A stretch of 64,000 bases of DNA from an uncultured Litoreibacter sp. (GTDB lineage: Bacteria; Pseudomonadota; Alphaproteobacteria; Rhodobacterales; Rhodobacteraceae), in contig CANNGL010000002.1 of assembly GCA_947504205.1 (NCBI GenBank), forward strand, positions 919,739 to 983,738, given 5' to 3'. Below are positions 8,912 through 17,793 of this stretch, piece after piece. The notes under the pieces are model-generated. The model made no database searches. It saw only the letters and a program-made list of their open reading frames with translations, and was not told the DNA's origin. Position 1 is the first letter of the stretch. The number at the start of each line of letters is the position of its first letter. The position numbers were made by a program, and so were the translations under genes.

Positions 8912-11755
8912 TTGGGTATTTTTGAATTCACGGGCCATTTTGAGGCTTCAAATCTGTTGTCTGGAGCGGGCAAGGCCAAGATCCGGATGGTCGAGGCTTC
9001 AACTGGAAGCTTTCTCGCTGTTGAGAACAGCATAAGCGGCGAACATAAGCTGTTTGGTCTGACAGAGGACCAAGGCGCAACCGTGCTAGGACCAGCGACA
9101 GGTTTCAATATCGTCGGGACAGGAACACCAACCGCATCATCAGATCAGAATGCGACGCCTGATCACTCTTATATTTGTTTCGATCCTCAGACACAGGGCC
9201 TCGGAAGCTTCACCGTTTTGCCGGACGGCACCTTTTCCAGCGTCACTCAATACACCACAACACAAGGCCAACCTACCGACGTGGTCAGCGCGACCGTTTG
9301 CAACATGGGCGACAAGACACTGCTGATCGTCGCTCAGGCCGAAGGACCTGGCTTGGCATGCTACGAAATTGCAAGCGACAACAGCCTTACCTTTCTCGGT
9401 CACGACTATCTTTCCGGTACGAATTACAGCGAAGGGATCACTCAGCTGTCGGTGATCGCCTATGACGGACAGGACTACGTCGCAAGCTTGTCGATGGGCG
9501 GCAACGGGCTGACCATCTTGAAGCCTGAGGCAGATGGCAGCCTCACTGTGATGAGCGAACTGGGCGAATTTCAAGGTCTCGGATTGAATGCGCCCACGAA
9601 TTTCGAGACCGTTACACTAGACGATCAAACCTACATTCTACTAAGCGCAACCAACACAAGTTCGATCAGCGTCGCACGCCTTCTGAACAACGGTTCAATC
9701 GTTGAGACTGATCATGTCATAGACTCGCAACAAACCCGCTTCGAAAAACTGGCTGATATCGAGACGGTTACGGTAAACGGTCGTGTTCTTGTTTTTTCCG
9801 CGGGCTCCGATGGCGGCGTGACCGGTATGGAGTTGCTGCCGTCTGGCAGGTTGACCCATATATTTAGCACCGATGACACGAACCAGGGAAATTTGGGCAA
9901 CGTCGTCTCGCTCACCGCGCAGGTTGTGGGCGGTGAAGTTCAGCTATTTGCATTGTCAGAAGACTCCGCTCAAATCGCTCAGTACACTTTTGATCTCAAT
10001 GCGTTCGGTGATAAATATAATGGCTCCGTTGCTAATGATGATCTAGTGGGTGGTCGTCTCAACGATCTTTTGAGTGGTGGTTTGGGAGACGACACGTTGC
10101 GTGGAGGCGACGGCAACGACACCATACTCGACGGTGACGGTCACGACGTGATGTATGGCGGCAGCGGTTCGGATGTCTTCGTCATAGACATCGACGATGA
10201 CACAGACACGATCATGGATTTCAACGTTACGGAAGACTTGCTGGATTTATCCGCTGCGCCTCAGATCTATTCGGTGGATAGCATCGAGTTTGTGCCCACA
10301 GCCAATGGCGCGTTTATGATGATAGGCGATCAGGCACTTCAACTTTTCTCACATGACGGCAACTCGATAAATGTGAGTGATTTGCCTTTCTCCAGCTACA
10401 CAAAGCTCACACACCTCCCCAGCGAAAACGCTTGGTCGGGAGAAATTCTGACAGGCCAAGCCACCGATGATTTGCTCATTGGATCAGCAGCCCGTGAGTT
10501 GTTTTACGGACAGGAGGGGAATGACCATCTGATCGGGGGTGCCGGGAACGACAGGCAGTTTGGCGGCGCGGGACATGATCGGCTTGAAGGTGGTTTTGGA
10601 AATGATGAACTCACAGGGGATAGCGGGAACGACACGCTGTTTGGCGGTCAAACCGGGGATGATCGACTAAGCGGTGGCGATGGTGATGACAAAGCCTTTG
10701 GCGAGAACGGGAATGACTATCTTGATCTTGGGGCCGGAGACGATACGGCACGTGGGGGCGACGGGCAGGATCAAATCCTGTCCGGCAGCGGCAATGACAT
10801 ATCCTTTGGTGAAAATGGCGAAGACACCATCTGGGGCGGCGACGGGCAGGATTTGTTGTTCGGAGGGTTAGGCAACGACGCTCTATACGGCGATGCCGAT
10901 GCGGATCTTCTACAAGGAAATGAGGGCAATGACAGCCTTGATGGCGGCACGGGACATGACCGTCTGGAGGGTGGTGGCGGCAGCGATGATTTGCGCGGCG
11001 GCTTTGGCAACGATCTACTGATAGCTGGCACCGATAGCGATCTCCTCATTGGCGGCGAAGGCAGCGACACGCTCCACGGAGAAAGCGGAGATGATCATCT
11101 CATCGGTGGTAATCAAGATGATCGATTGGACGGTGGCGATGGGAATGATTTGCTCGAAGGCGGTTTTGGAAATGATGCGATGTTTGGTGATGCCGGCGAC
11201 GATCGAATGTTTGGCGGACCAGATGGGCAGGACGAGTTGAACGGTGGAGCCGGCGTTGATCGGATGTACGGGCAGAATGATAACGACACGCTACGCGGCG
11301 GCAACGATGATGACTTCCTCTTCGGAGGATCCGGTGACGACAGGCTGGAGGGCGGCGGTAGCAACGATGTCATGAAAGGCGAAGATGGCAACGATGTCAT
11401 GCTCGGCGGCACTGGAAGCGACTTCATGTTGGGCGGTAGCGGTAACGATGTTCTACATGGCGAGAGCGGCAACGACCGCATAGAGGCAGGTGCAGGAATA
11501 AACACCGTCTCGGGTGGCAACGGTGTCGATACTTTCGTTTTTGGACCAAGCGACATGGAAAACACACGCATCCTCGATTTCCTGTCAGACATGATAGATT
11601 TAACGTCCGTCACTTCGATCAACGATTGGGACGATCTGACAGAAAATCATTTGTCAGAGGTGGGCCCTGATTTACACATCGCATTTGACAACAGTCTGAT
11701 CATTCTTCAAGGCACCTCGATCAACGAGGTTTCAAAGGAAATGTTTCTGTTCTGA
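8912..11755 (+). CDS. Large RTX protein with propeller-like N-terminal domain
   Basis: Putative secreted or surface protein of 947 residues. The first about 360 residues contain repeated beta-rich blades of about 50 residues with recurring aromatic/Gly patterns, resembling YncE/lactonase-type propellers. A short RTX block follows, then a linker like an M10 C-terminal segment (DTIMDFN), a long second RTX block, and a C-terminal secretion-type end (EMFLF). No catalytic motif is visible. The TTG at 8912 is preferred because AAGGGG lies at 8899-8904 at proper spacing; an in-frame GTG at 8882 lacks such a site. It could act as an adhesin, matrix protein or enzyme; function unknown. It ends 8 nt from the convergent kpsT stop. 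Confidence 0.8.
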   Translation: MGIFEFTGHFEASNLLSGAGKAKIRMVEASTGSFLAVENSISGEHKLFGLTEDQGATVLGPATGFNIVGTGTPTASSDQNATPDHSYICFDPQTQGLGSFTVLPDGTFSSVTQYTTTQGQPTDVVSATVCNMGDKTLLIVAQAEGPGLACYEIASDNSLTFLGHDYLSGTNYSEGITQLSVIAYDGQDYVASLSMGGNGLTILKPEADGSLTVMSELGEFQGLGLNAPTNFETVTLDDQTYILLSATNTSSISVARLLNNGSIVETDHVIDSQQTRFEKLADIETVTVNGRVLVFSAGSDGGVTGMELLPSGRLTHIFSTDDTNQGNLGNVVSLTAQVVGGEVQLFALSEDSAQIAQYTFDLNAFGDKYNGSVANDDLVGGRLNDLLSGGLGDDTLRGGDGNDTILDGDGHDVMYGGSGSDVFVIDIDDDTDTIMDFNVTEDLLDLSAAPQIYSVDSIEFVPTANGAFMMIGDQALQLFSHDGNSINVSDLPFSSYTKLTHLPSENAWSGEILTGQATDDLLIGSAARELFYGQEGNDHLIGGAGNDRQFGGAGHDRLEGGFGNDELTGDSGNDTLFGGQTGDDRLSGGDGDDKAFGENGNDYLDLGAGDDTARGGDGQDQILSGSGNDISFGENGEDTIWGGDGQDLLFGGLGNDALYGDADADLLQGNEGNDSLDGGTGHDRLEGGGGSDDLRGGFGNDLLIAGTDSDLLIGGEGSDTLHGESGDDHLIGGNQDDRLDGGDGNDLLEGGFGNDAMFGDAGDDRMFGGPDGQDELNGGAGVDRMYGQNDNDTLRGGNDDDFLFGGSGDDRLEGGGSNDVMKGEDGNDVMLGGTGSDFMLGGSGNDVLHGESGNDRIEAGAGINTVSGGNGVDTFVFGPSDMENTRILDFLSDMIDLTSVTSINDWDDLTENHLSEVGPDLHIAFDNSLIILQGTSINEVSKEMFLF
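10021..10170 (+). repeat. RTX repeats, first short block
   Basis: About five nonapeptide units (GGRLNDLLS, GGLGDDTLR, GGDGNDTIL and relatives), followed by a hydrophobic DTDTIMDFN segment that resembles the C-terminal cap after RTX arrays. This cap lies inside the protein, as if one RTX-plus-cap module had been inserted or duplicated before the main array. Confidence 0.8.
10450..11535 (+). repeat. RTX repeats, main block
   Basis: Long array of GGxGxDxLx-type nonapeptides, on the order of 40 units including degenerate ones, encoding a calcium-dependent beta-roll. It is followed by the final about 70-residue cap and secretion signal. Confidence 0.87.
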
Positions 11756-11763
11756 AGGCAGGT

Positions 11764-12423
11764 TTAGGCCGCTGCAAGAAGTTTTCGATAGGCCGCTATC
11801 GCCTGATTAACGTCTTCGAAATAACTTAGCACTCCTTGTTCCAGCAACATGCCCGACTCGCAGATACGCGACAGCAACTCCAGTGAGTGAGACACCACAA
11901 TCGCGCCGGCACCAGACATACGATCGTTAAAGACTTCTTCACTTTTGCGTCTGAAATCAGCGTCTCCGACAGACGTCACCTCATCAACAAGATAGGTGTC
12001 AAAGTGGATACCCATGGAGGCCCCAAATGCTAATCTGGACCTCATACCAGACGAATATGTCCGGAAAGGCATATGAAAATGGGGGCCCAGCTCTGCAAAA
12101 TCCTCCACGTAGTCGATCAAGTCATCGGTATCGACACCATAGATTCGCGCGATGAAGCGAACATTTTGAGCCCCTGTCAGCTCACCATGGAAGCTTCCGG
12201 CAAATCCGACCGGCCAGCTAATTGTACCGTTCGATTTTACCACTCCGCTGTCGGGATTGTCGGTCCCGGCAATCATGCGCAGCAACGATGACTTTCCAGC
12301 GCCATTCCGCCCAACCAGCGCGATAGACTTATGCGAAGGCAAAACCATCGATACGCTGTCGGTGATAATCTTCTTCTGACCAGACGCAAAATACGACTTT
12401 TGCAGATCAATAAGCTCGATCAT
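11764..12423 (-). CDS. kpsT: Capsule-polysaccharide ABC transporter ATPase (KpsT-like)
   Basis: Nucleotide-binding subunit that powers export of capsule-type polysaccharide across the inner membrane. Seen: Walker A GRNGAGKS at 38-45, ABC signature region YSSGMRSRLAFG at 123-134, Walker B YLVDEV at 144-149 and H-loop His179. The signature SSGM replaces the common SGGQ, which is typical of this polysaccharide-exporting ABC subfamily. Length of 219 residues is standard. It starts 3 nt after the kpsE-like gene; the membrane subunit kpsM is divergent. Confidence 0.92.
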   Translation of the reverse strand: MIELIDLQKSYFASGQKKIITDSVSMVLPSHKSIALVGRNGAGKSSLLRMIAGTDNPDSGVVKSNGTISWPVGFAGSFHGELTGAQNVRFIARIYGVDTDDLIDYVEDFAELGPHFHMPFRTYSSGMRSRLAFGASMGIHFDTYLVDEVTSVGDADFRRKSEEVFNDRMSGAGAIVVSHSLELLSRICESGMLLEQGVLSYFEDVNQAIAAYRKLLAAA

Positions 12424-12426
12424 CTA

Positions 12427-13602
12427 CTACCTGCGATCCTTGATGCTGTAATAAATCAGGCTGAGAACACTCCAACCCAAGAAGCAAAGCGCAAACACCA
12501 AACCAGTCGTAAAGTAGCGCCTTGGAAACTGTGCAGCTTCAGCAAGTGTTGGTTGAATATGAGCTGCCAGATATCTGCTCTGTCGTTCTGCCTCGGCCAG
12601 CTTGCTTTCGTAAGAACTCCGCGCCGCCAGATATGCCTCCTGCGCGAAGGTCAGATCGACCGAAAGACGCTCGAATTCACTTACAAGATTGGTAAATGTC
12701 TGCCCGCTGACGCCTTCTCCACCTGTCCCAAACTTGCGGCGCTCGTCTTGAATGCGCTCTTCAATGACTTGGATTTTTCGTTCCGCCTGAGACACTCGTG
12801 GGTCAGATTCCCGCGTGGTCTCCCGCAACAAATCTAGCTCGATCAAGGCATCTGAGTATTGCTGTTGCAAAGCGTTCAAAAGGCCGCTCTGAACACCAAG
12901 CTCCATGTCGGGATCAATAATGTTATTCACAGCGCGAAACTCTGTCAGAGAGCGCCTGATATCCCGTAAGGCGGACTGTGCATTTTGTAGTTCATCACGC
13001 GCGTACTTGGTTGTATCTGCTCGCGCAATTTCAGTTAACTCATTGATAAGTTGAGTGCTTTCATCAAGAATCGCCTGTGCGATCATCTTGGCTTCGTCGG
13101 GTGAAAAAGCTTTTACACGAATCTCTATCATGCCGTTGCCGGCATCATAGAAAATCGTGACCATCCTGTTCCAATACTTCACTAAGTCTTCGATTGTTCC
13201 ATCGGGATCATAACGGAAAACGACATCATTTTGCGGCCTTGAATAGAGCGATTTCAGATCAAGATCGCTGTCGACTTTCTGGACCAGTTGCTGGCTCTGA
13301 ATATACTCATACAGGATGTCGGTGTCCGACGAACTGCCCGTCGATAAACCGCCCAGGCCGCCCAAAAGTTCGACGGCGGACTGTTGATCCTCGGCCCGCA
13401 CTGAAAATGCGAGGGTCGAGGCGTACTGATCTTCGGCTCTTATGACGAGATATCCGAGCGTAAATATTGTCGGCAACAAAACCAAAGCAACGAAGCTCAT
13501 CAGCAAACCAAAATGTCTTCGTCGAGCGCGTGCCGGACGCGCAACTGGACGAAACACGCGGCGCTGCCCGGCTTCTGGTTTTATTGGAACAGTTTGTTGC
13601 AT
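12427..13602 (-). CDS. kpsE: Capsule export inner-membrane protein (KpsE/CtrB-like)
   Basis: Polysaccharide co-polymerase-type protein that bridges the inner-membrane ABC exporter and the outer-membrane Wza/KpsD channel. With the ATG at 13602 the product has 391 residues: an Arg-rich cytoplasmic N-terminus, membrane segment LLMSFVALVLLPTIFTLGYL, a long helical periplasmic domain with coiled-coil character (RDELQNAQSALRDIRR and beyond), and a second membrane segment near the C-terminus. This start has GGAGG just upstream and leaves room for a divergent promoter; a longer reading to 13689 would overlap the kpsM control region. Confidence 0.88.
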   Translation of the reverse strand: MQQTVPIKPEAGQRRVFRPVARPARARRRHFGLLMSFVALVLLPTIFTLGYLVIRAEDQYASTLAFSVRAEDQQSAVELLGGLGGLSTGSSSDTDILYEYIQSQQLVQKVDSDLDLKSLYSRPQNDVVFRYDPDGTIEDLVKYWNRMVTIFYDAGNGMIEIRVKAFSPDEAKMIAQAILDESTQLINELTEIARADTTKYARDELQNAQSALRDIRRSLTEFRAVNNIIDPDMELGVQSGLLNALQQQYSDALIELDLLRETTRESDPRVSQAERKIQVIEERIQDERRKFGTGGEGVSGQTFTNLVSEFERLSVDLTFAQEAYLAARSSYESKLAEAERQSRYLAAHIQPTLAEAAQFPRRYFTTGLVFALCFLGWSVLSLIYYSIKDRR

Positions 13603-13718
13603 TGGCCTCCAGACGACGAAACGATCAGGTCCAGCGATCGACAGATTATGATTAGTTGGGAGATTTGCCAACAGATCGCGGACAGGCAATAAACGGACAT
13701 GGCTTTTGGGGCACTCAG

Positions 13719-14519
13719 ATGAACCACCTCCGGGCGGCGCAGAATAGATCGGATCGGTTTAAGACCATCCGCGTGATCTCTGCTTTGGTTCTGCGCGAAA
13801 TGGCAACAACTTATGGTCGTTCCGCGTTTGGGTACACTTGGGCTGTCATCGAACCTGTGGCCGCCATCACGATACTATCGGTGGTTATGTCGCTTGCGTT
13901 TGCCTCTCCTCCGATTGGTACAAGTTTTGTTCTGTTTTATGCGACCGGATATCTACCGTTCATGCTCTACATGGACGTCGCCAATAAGATGATGGTTGCG
14001 TTAAAATTCTCGAAACCTTTGCTGACCTACCCGCGTGTCACGTTTGCAGACGCTCTATTGGCCCGCTTCCTGTTGAATGTGCTGACGCATTATCTGGTAT
14101 TCGCTATCTTTATGATCGGTCTGAGAGTGCTGCTTGATATAAACGGGGCAGTGAACTTTGGGGCTGTTCTCGCAGCCCTTTTCCTTGCTTCTCTGCTAGG
14201 TCTAGGCATTGGTACGTTGAACTGCGTAATCACCTCCCTGCTGCCATCGTGGGAGCGGGTCTGGAGTATCCTAAATCGACCGTTATTTATCATTTCCGCG
14301 ATCTTGTTCATGTTTGAGGACGTGCCTGAGAAGTTCCGTGACATCCTTTGGTTCAATCCAATTGTGCACTTTATTGGCCTGATGCGGGCAGGCTTTTACC
14401 CGACATATGACGGTAGGTATATTTCCGCCGCTTACGTGGTAATTTGCGCGCTGGTTTGTCTGGCTGCAGGATTGATCTTACTCAGAAAGTTCCACCAAAA
14501 AATTATGAGAGACACCTGA
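13719..14519 (+). CDS. kpsM: Capsule-polysaccharide ABC transporter permease (KpsM-like)
   Basis: Inner-membrane permease of the ABC-2 type that forms the polysaccharide export path with the KpsT-like ATPase. Product 266 residues with about six membrane segments. The N-terminal cytoplasmic helix VLREMATTYGRSAFGYTWAVIEP is characteristic of KpsM/RfbA-type permeases, and the internal FNPIVHFIGLMRAGFY is family-typical. The ATG at 13719 is chosen over an upstream in-frame start at 13656 because the conserved region begins soon after it and because the longer form overlaps the divergent gene. Unusually, permease and ATPase are on opposite strands. Confidence 0.9.
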   Translation: MNHLRAAQNRSDRFKTIRVISALVLREMATTYGRSAFGYTWAVIEPVAAITILSVVMSLAFASPPIGTSFVLFYATGYLPFMLYMDVANKMMVALKFSKPLLTYPRVTFADALLARFLLNVLTHYLVFAIFMIGLRVLLDINGAVNFGAVLAALFLASLLGLGIGTLNCVITSLLPSWERVWSILNRPLFIISAILFMFEDVPEKFRDILWFNPIVHFIGLMRAGFYPTYDGRYISAAYVVICALVCLAAGLILLRKFHQKIMRDT

Positions 14520-14737
14520 TTCGCCGCAGCACGCCCCAAAATTACCCCAAATTTCAGCTTGTTAACTAACCTTTGAAAGTCAATGAGGTATCAGGGCGCC
14601 TCAAATCCGGTTATTGTTGCCAGAATGTCAACGACCTTACGTCAACTATGTCATTTTCTGGACGTCGCGGCTGAACTGTAGTATCAACATCTCGAAGAGG
14701 TGGGAATTATCCTGTGTGTTAGGAAAGAAACGGTAAC

Positions 14738-15385
14738 ATGTTACTAAAAAGTGTACTGACGGCCTTCGCGATTAGTCTCGTAGCGACCGTAGCAAACTCA
14801 GCAACCTACAATATCAGTCTGATCCTTGATGGAAATGTAAAGCAGTTTCCTAATGATAACGGCTCAAGCTCGATGTCGGTGCTTGGAACAATTACAACAA
14901 CCAAAGACACTGGAATGCTCTCGGTAGACGACATTTCCGGGTGGTCGTTGACCGTGAGCGATGGCGATACAACTCGTACAACCTCCAATAGCAATGGTGG
15001 TCGCTTCAACGGCGCAACAAACAGCTTTTACGTGAACAACGGCGAACTTTACAGTGCTGGCTTCTGGGTAGGCACATGGGCGTTTAACAACGGCGTCTGG
15101 GACACGACATCCGTTAAGTTCAACATTGGCGACGCTGCGGGTAGACTCGCTGCCGAAGCCGTAGATGTTAGTGGCGGACAACGCCTGGCCGGTGTTGTTG
15201 GATACAGCGCGCCAATTGATGGCGATGTACTTCTCGGCGTTGGTCAGCAAGGCTTCCTGCGTATTGGCGCAGCGCGTATCTCGGACACTGATCTTGATGA
15301 TCCATCGCCCGTACCACTGCCCGCTTCTGCACTTCTGTTGCTGGCTGGTTTGGGCTTCTATGCCGGCACGAAGCGCCGCGCTTAA
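14738..15385 (+). CDS. VPLPA-CTERM exosortase substrate protein
   Basis: Exported 215-residue protein. It has an N-terminal signal peptide (MLLKSVLTAFAISLVATVANSA) and a classic C-terminal tripartite sorting signal: VPLPAS, a hydrophobic helix (ALLLLAGLGFYAG) and a basic end (TKRRA). In such proteins the exosortase cleaves near the signal and passes the protein on for surface attachment or release. The middle is Ser/Thr/Asn/Gly-rich, beta-like, with no recognised enzyme domain. The matching exosortase XrtD is encoded about 5 kb away. AGGAAAG precedes the ATG; a terminator follows. Confidence 0.9.
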   Translation: MLLKSVLTAFAISLVATVANSATYNISLILDGNVKQFPNDNGSSSMSVLGTITTTKDTGMLSVDDISGWSLTVSDGDTTRTTSNSNGGRFNGATNSFYVNNGELYSAGFWVGTWAFNNGVWDTTSVKFNIGDAAGRLAAEAVDVSGGQRLAGVVGYSAPIDGDVLLGVGQQGFLRIGAARISDTDLDDPSPVPLPASALLLLAGLGFYAGTKRRA

Positions 15386-15410
15386 GTCTCAAAAATACCA
15401 AAACGGTAAA

Positions 15411-15446
15411 AAATGGCCCACGCATTGTCGGGGCCATTTTTTTTTT
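15411..15446 (+). terminator. Rho-independent terminator after the VPLPA-CTERM gene
   Basis: Inverted repeat AAATGGCCC / GGGCCATTT (15411-15419 and 15431-15439) with an 11-nt loop and a run of T residues to 15446, 25 nt after the stop codon. Confidence 0.93.
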
Positions 15447-15560
15447 GCGGCTTATTGTCTATTAGATCAACGGACATAAGACCGTCTTTAACCTTTGCGC
15501 GACTGGACCTACGTCGCCCAGAGACACTCTAGCGGTTGCGACTAAGGGACGGGAACGGCT

Positions 15561-16832
15561 TTGCTCAGAATTATCCGCGCATTTATCATTCTTCTGCTTT
15601 CGCCATCGGTCCGAATTTACATCGGTTTCTTGTCTTTCAAGAATCGCCTTAAGACACTTGGCAAACCGACCAAGAAGCACTTTGAAAAATCCTATGACGG
15701 TCAGAATATCATGGTTCTGGCTTTGTATCAGAAGGGTCGCCTACGCCCCGACACAGTACGTTTGCTACAACATGCAAAAACCCAAAATATCTACGTTATT
15801 GCGGTTAACACTCTAAAACTTAAAGATCCGGACAGCATCACAGACTTGGTTGATTGCTATTATGAAAAGCCAAATTTCGGGCGAGACTTTAGCAGCTACC
15901 AAACTGGCTTTTTACATGTGTTCAACAATCGCATGCATGAAAGCTGCCCCCGCCTGATGATGATAAACGACAGCATCTTTTTCAGCGATGAACGTATGCC
16001 GAAGTTTTTGCAGGATATGATGGACACCAAATACGAAGTTCTTGGCAGTACCGAGAACTTCGATATCGAATATCATCTGGGCTCTTTTTGCATCGCGATG
16101 AGCCAATCAATTCTGCGACATCCGAAGTTCCAGCGCTACTGGCGATCTTACAGACTTAGTGACGTGCGACCCACGGTGATAAAGAGGGGCGAGCTAGCGC
16201 TTTCAAAGCTGCTCAAAAGCGTGATGCAAAACCCGAGCGAACTGACTGCTCTCTACAGTGCGCACCGATTTTTCGAGACAGTTGAACCTGACGAAAAGAT
16301 GATTGATTTCGTAATTCGGAACGCCCGCGCATCGGGTGTATTTGCGTGGAAACGTGTAGACCCCCGACAGATCGCAAAAAGCTATCGGGAGTCGTATCTG
16401 GAAGGCCTTCTCGACCGCGAAGAAGAGACACAGATCTCCTTAGATATCGCCGACACGGATCAGCTCAAAAACTGGCAACTTCGGTCACTCAAGGATATCG
16501 AAACCTACTTAACCGACTCGCTGTTGGTTGGGGGGCAGAAGATCGACAAATTGGCGCTTCACGAGGCTGCGTTGAAAGAGATTATCGAAAGCTTCATGTC
16601 GGGCAGCCAAATTCATCAGAACGCAGCGGTGCTTCTGAACATGGGCTTGCCTATCGTGAAGTTGGATGGCCTTTATCGCGGCATATTCGATATGTCAGAT
16701 GTCTACCGAGTGACGCAGCTTTTGCCCGAAGAAGAGGGCATGGAACTGCGCGCTTTGCTCATGTCGCGCCCATATGGTCGCCGGTATTATGTCGGTTGGC
16801 GTCAGGTCGCATTCGAACGCGGTTATATATGA
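15561..16832 (+). CDS. RgpF-like rhamnan synthesis family protein
   Basis: Putative polysaccharide biosynthesis protein of 423 residues. It carries the pattern of the rhamnan synthesis F family: NFGRDFSSYQTG at about 105-116 and the MINDSIFF strand at 134-141 (NDS being typical of the family). The central part is glycosyltransferase-like; the C-terminal about 200 residues are not assigned. A hydrophobic N-terminal stretch may associate with the membrane. Start is a TTG at 15561 with a purine-rich GGGAC/GGGA stretch upstream. The rfb genes supply dTDP-L-rhamnose, so a rhamnose-containing polymer is plausible but not shown. Confidence 0.75.
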   Translation: MLRIIRAFIILLLSPSVRIYIGFLSFKNRLKTLGKPTKKHFEKSYDGQNIMVLALYQKGRLRPDTVRLLQHAKTQNIYVIAVNTLKLKDPDSITDLVDCYYEKPNFGRDFSSYQTGFLHVFNNRMHESCPRLMMINDSIFFSDERMPKFLQDMMDTKYEVLGSTENFDIEYHLGSFCIAMSQSILRHPKFQRYWRSYRLSDVRPTVIKRGELALSKLLKSVMQNPSELTALYSAHRFFETVEPDEKMIDFVIRNARASGVFAWKRVDPRQIAKSYRESYLEGLLDREEETQISLDIADTDQLKNWQLRSLKDIETYLTDSLLVGGQKIDKLALHEAALKEIIESFMSGSQIHQNAAVLLNMGLPIVKLDGLYRGIFDMSDVYRVTQLLPEEEGMELRALLMSRPYGRRYYVGWRQVAFERGYI

Positions 16833-16857
16833 TTGCCTCTAGCGGATTTTGATCACA

Positions 16858-17790
16858 ATGGCTCCGGCGATTGCCACAGCAAAAACCCCAATGGTCACCG
16901 TCGTTATGGGCACCTATAACGGGGCCGTCTATCTCCGCGAACAACTTGATACGATCCTGGAACAAACGGTGAGACCACAATCAATATTGGTTGGTGACGA
17001 TGGATCAACCGATAAGAGCCGGGACATCATCGCCTCCTACGGTGCTCCGGTGCAATTGATAGAGGGACCGCGGCAAGGCTATGCCGCGAACTATCTCAAC
17101 CTGCTAACGCGTGTGCCCGTCAATACTGACTATGTTGCGATTTCTGACCAAGACGATCATTGGTTGCCCCATAAGCTTGAACGCGCGATCCAACTACTTT
17201 CGTCCAAGGCTGATGGTGACTCAGCTTTATACGGCAGCCAGAGTTGGGTCTGCGATGCGCATCTATCGGATCGAAAACTATCGCGGAAAGTAAGTGCGAA
17301 AGCGGTTGGCTTTCGACATGCGCTTACCCAGAATTTTGCTGGTGGGAACACCTATGTGCTCAACAATCAGGCGCTGCGCTTGGTCCAATCCGCAGATGTT
17401 ACACCGCCTTCTGTTCATGACTGGTGGCTATATCTGTTGATCTCCGGCGCCGGTGGCAAGGTGATCTATGATGAAGCGCCAAACCTACTCTATCGCCAAC
17501 ACAGTACTAACCTGATCGGTGCAAATGATCGTCTGAATTCGCACGTCAAACGAACACAAGATATGTTGAGCGGTGTCTATCGCTCATGGAATTCTGAAAA
17601 CCTGAGAGCGCTTAGCCAAATTAAGAACCGCCTGACACCAGATGCACGTTCGCTGCTGCAACTGGTCAACGAACGCAGAGACGGCCGCTTTATAAGCAGG
17701 CTCAGCCTGATGACGCGGAACAGAATTTACCGACAAAGCGCGATCGGACAAATAGGCTTGGCTCTATCACTCATGCTCAAGAAATACTGA
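16858..17790 (+). CDS. Family 2 glycosyltransferase
   Basis: GT-A fold sugar transferase using a nucleotide-sugar donor, 310 residues. Seen: VTVVMGTYNGAVYLREQL at the N-terminus, the GDDGSTDKS donor-site aspartates at 46-54, and SDQDDHW at 96-102, the metal-binding DxD-like region typical of rhamnosyl/galactosyl transferases in cell-surface loci. Begins 25 nt after the RgpF-like gene and probably shares its transcript. ATG 16858 is used; an in-frame TTG nine bases upstream is possible. Acceptor and donor sugars cannot be told from the sequence. Confidence 0.88.
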   Translation: MAPAIATAKTPMVTVVMGTYNGAVYLREQLDTILEQTVRPQSILVGDDGSTDKSRDIIASYGAPVQLIEGPRQGYAANYLNLLTRVPVNTDYVAISDQDDHWLPHKLERAIQLLSSKADGDSALYGSQSWVCDAHLSDRKLSRKVSAKAVGFRHALTQNFAGGNTYVLNNQALRLVQSADVTPPSVHDWWLYLLISGAGGKVIYDEAPNLLYRQHSTNLIGANDRLNSHVKRTQDMLSGVYRSWNSENLRALSQIKNRLTPDARSLLQLVNERRDGRFISRLSLMTRNRIYRQSAIGQIGLALSLMLKKY

Positions 17791-17793
17791 GTT

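Noticed and set aside
11113..11622. Antisense frame rich in Ser/Pro opposite the second RTX array
   Set aside because: Low-complexity shadow of GGxGxD codons.
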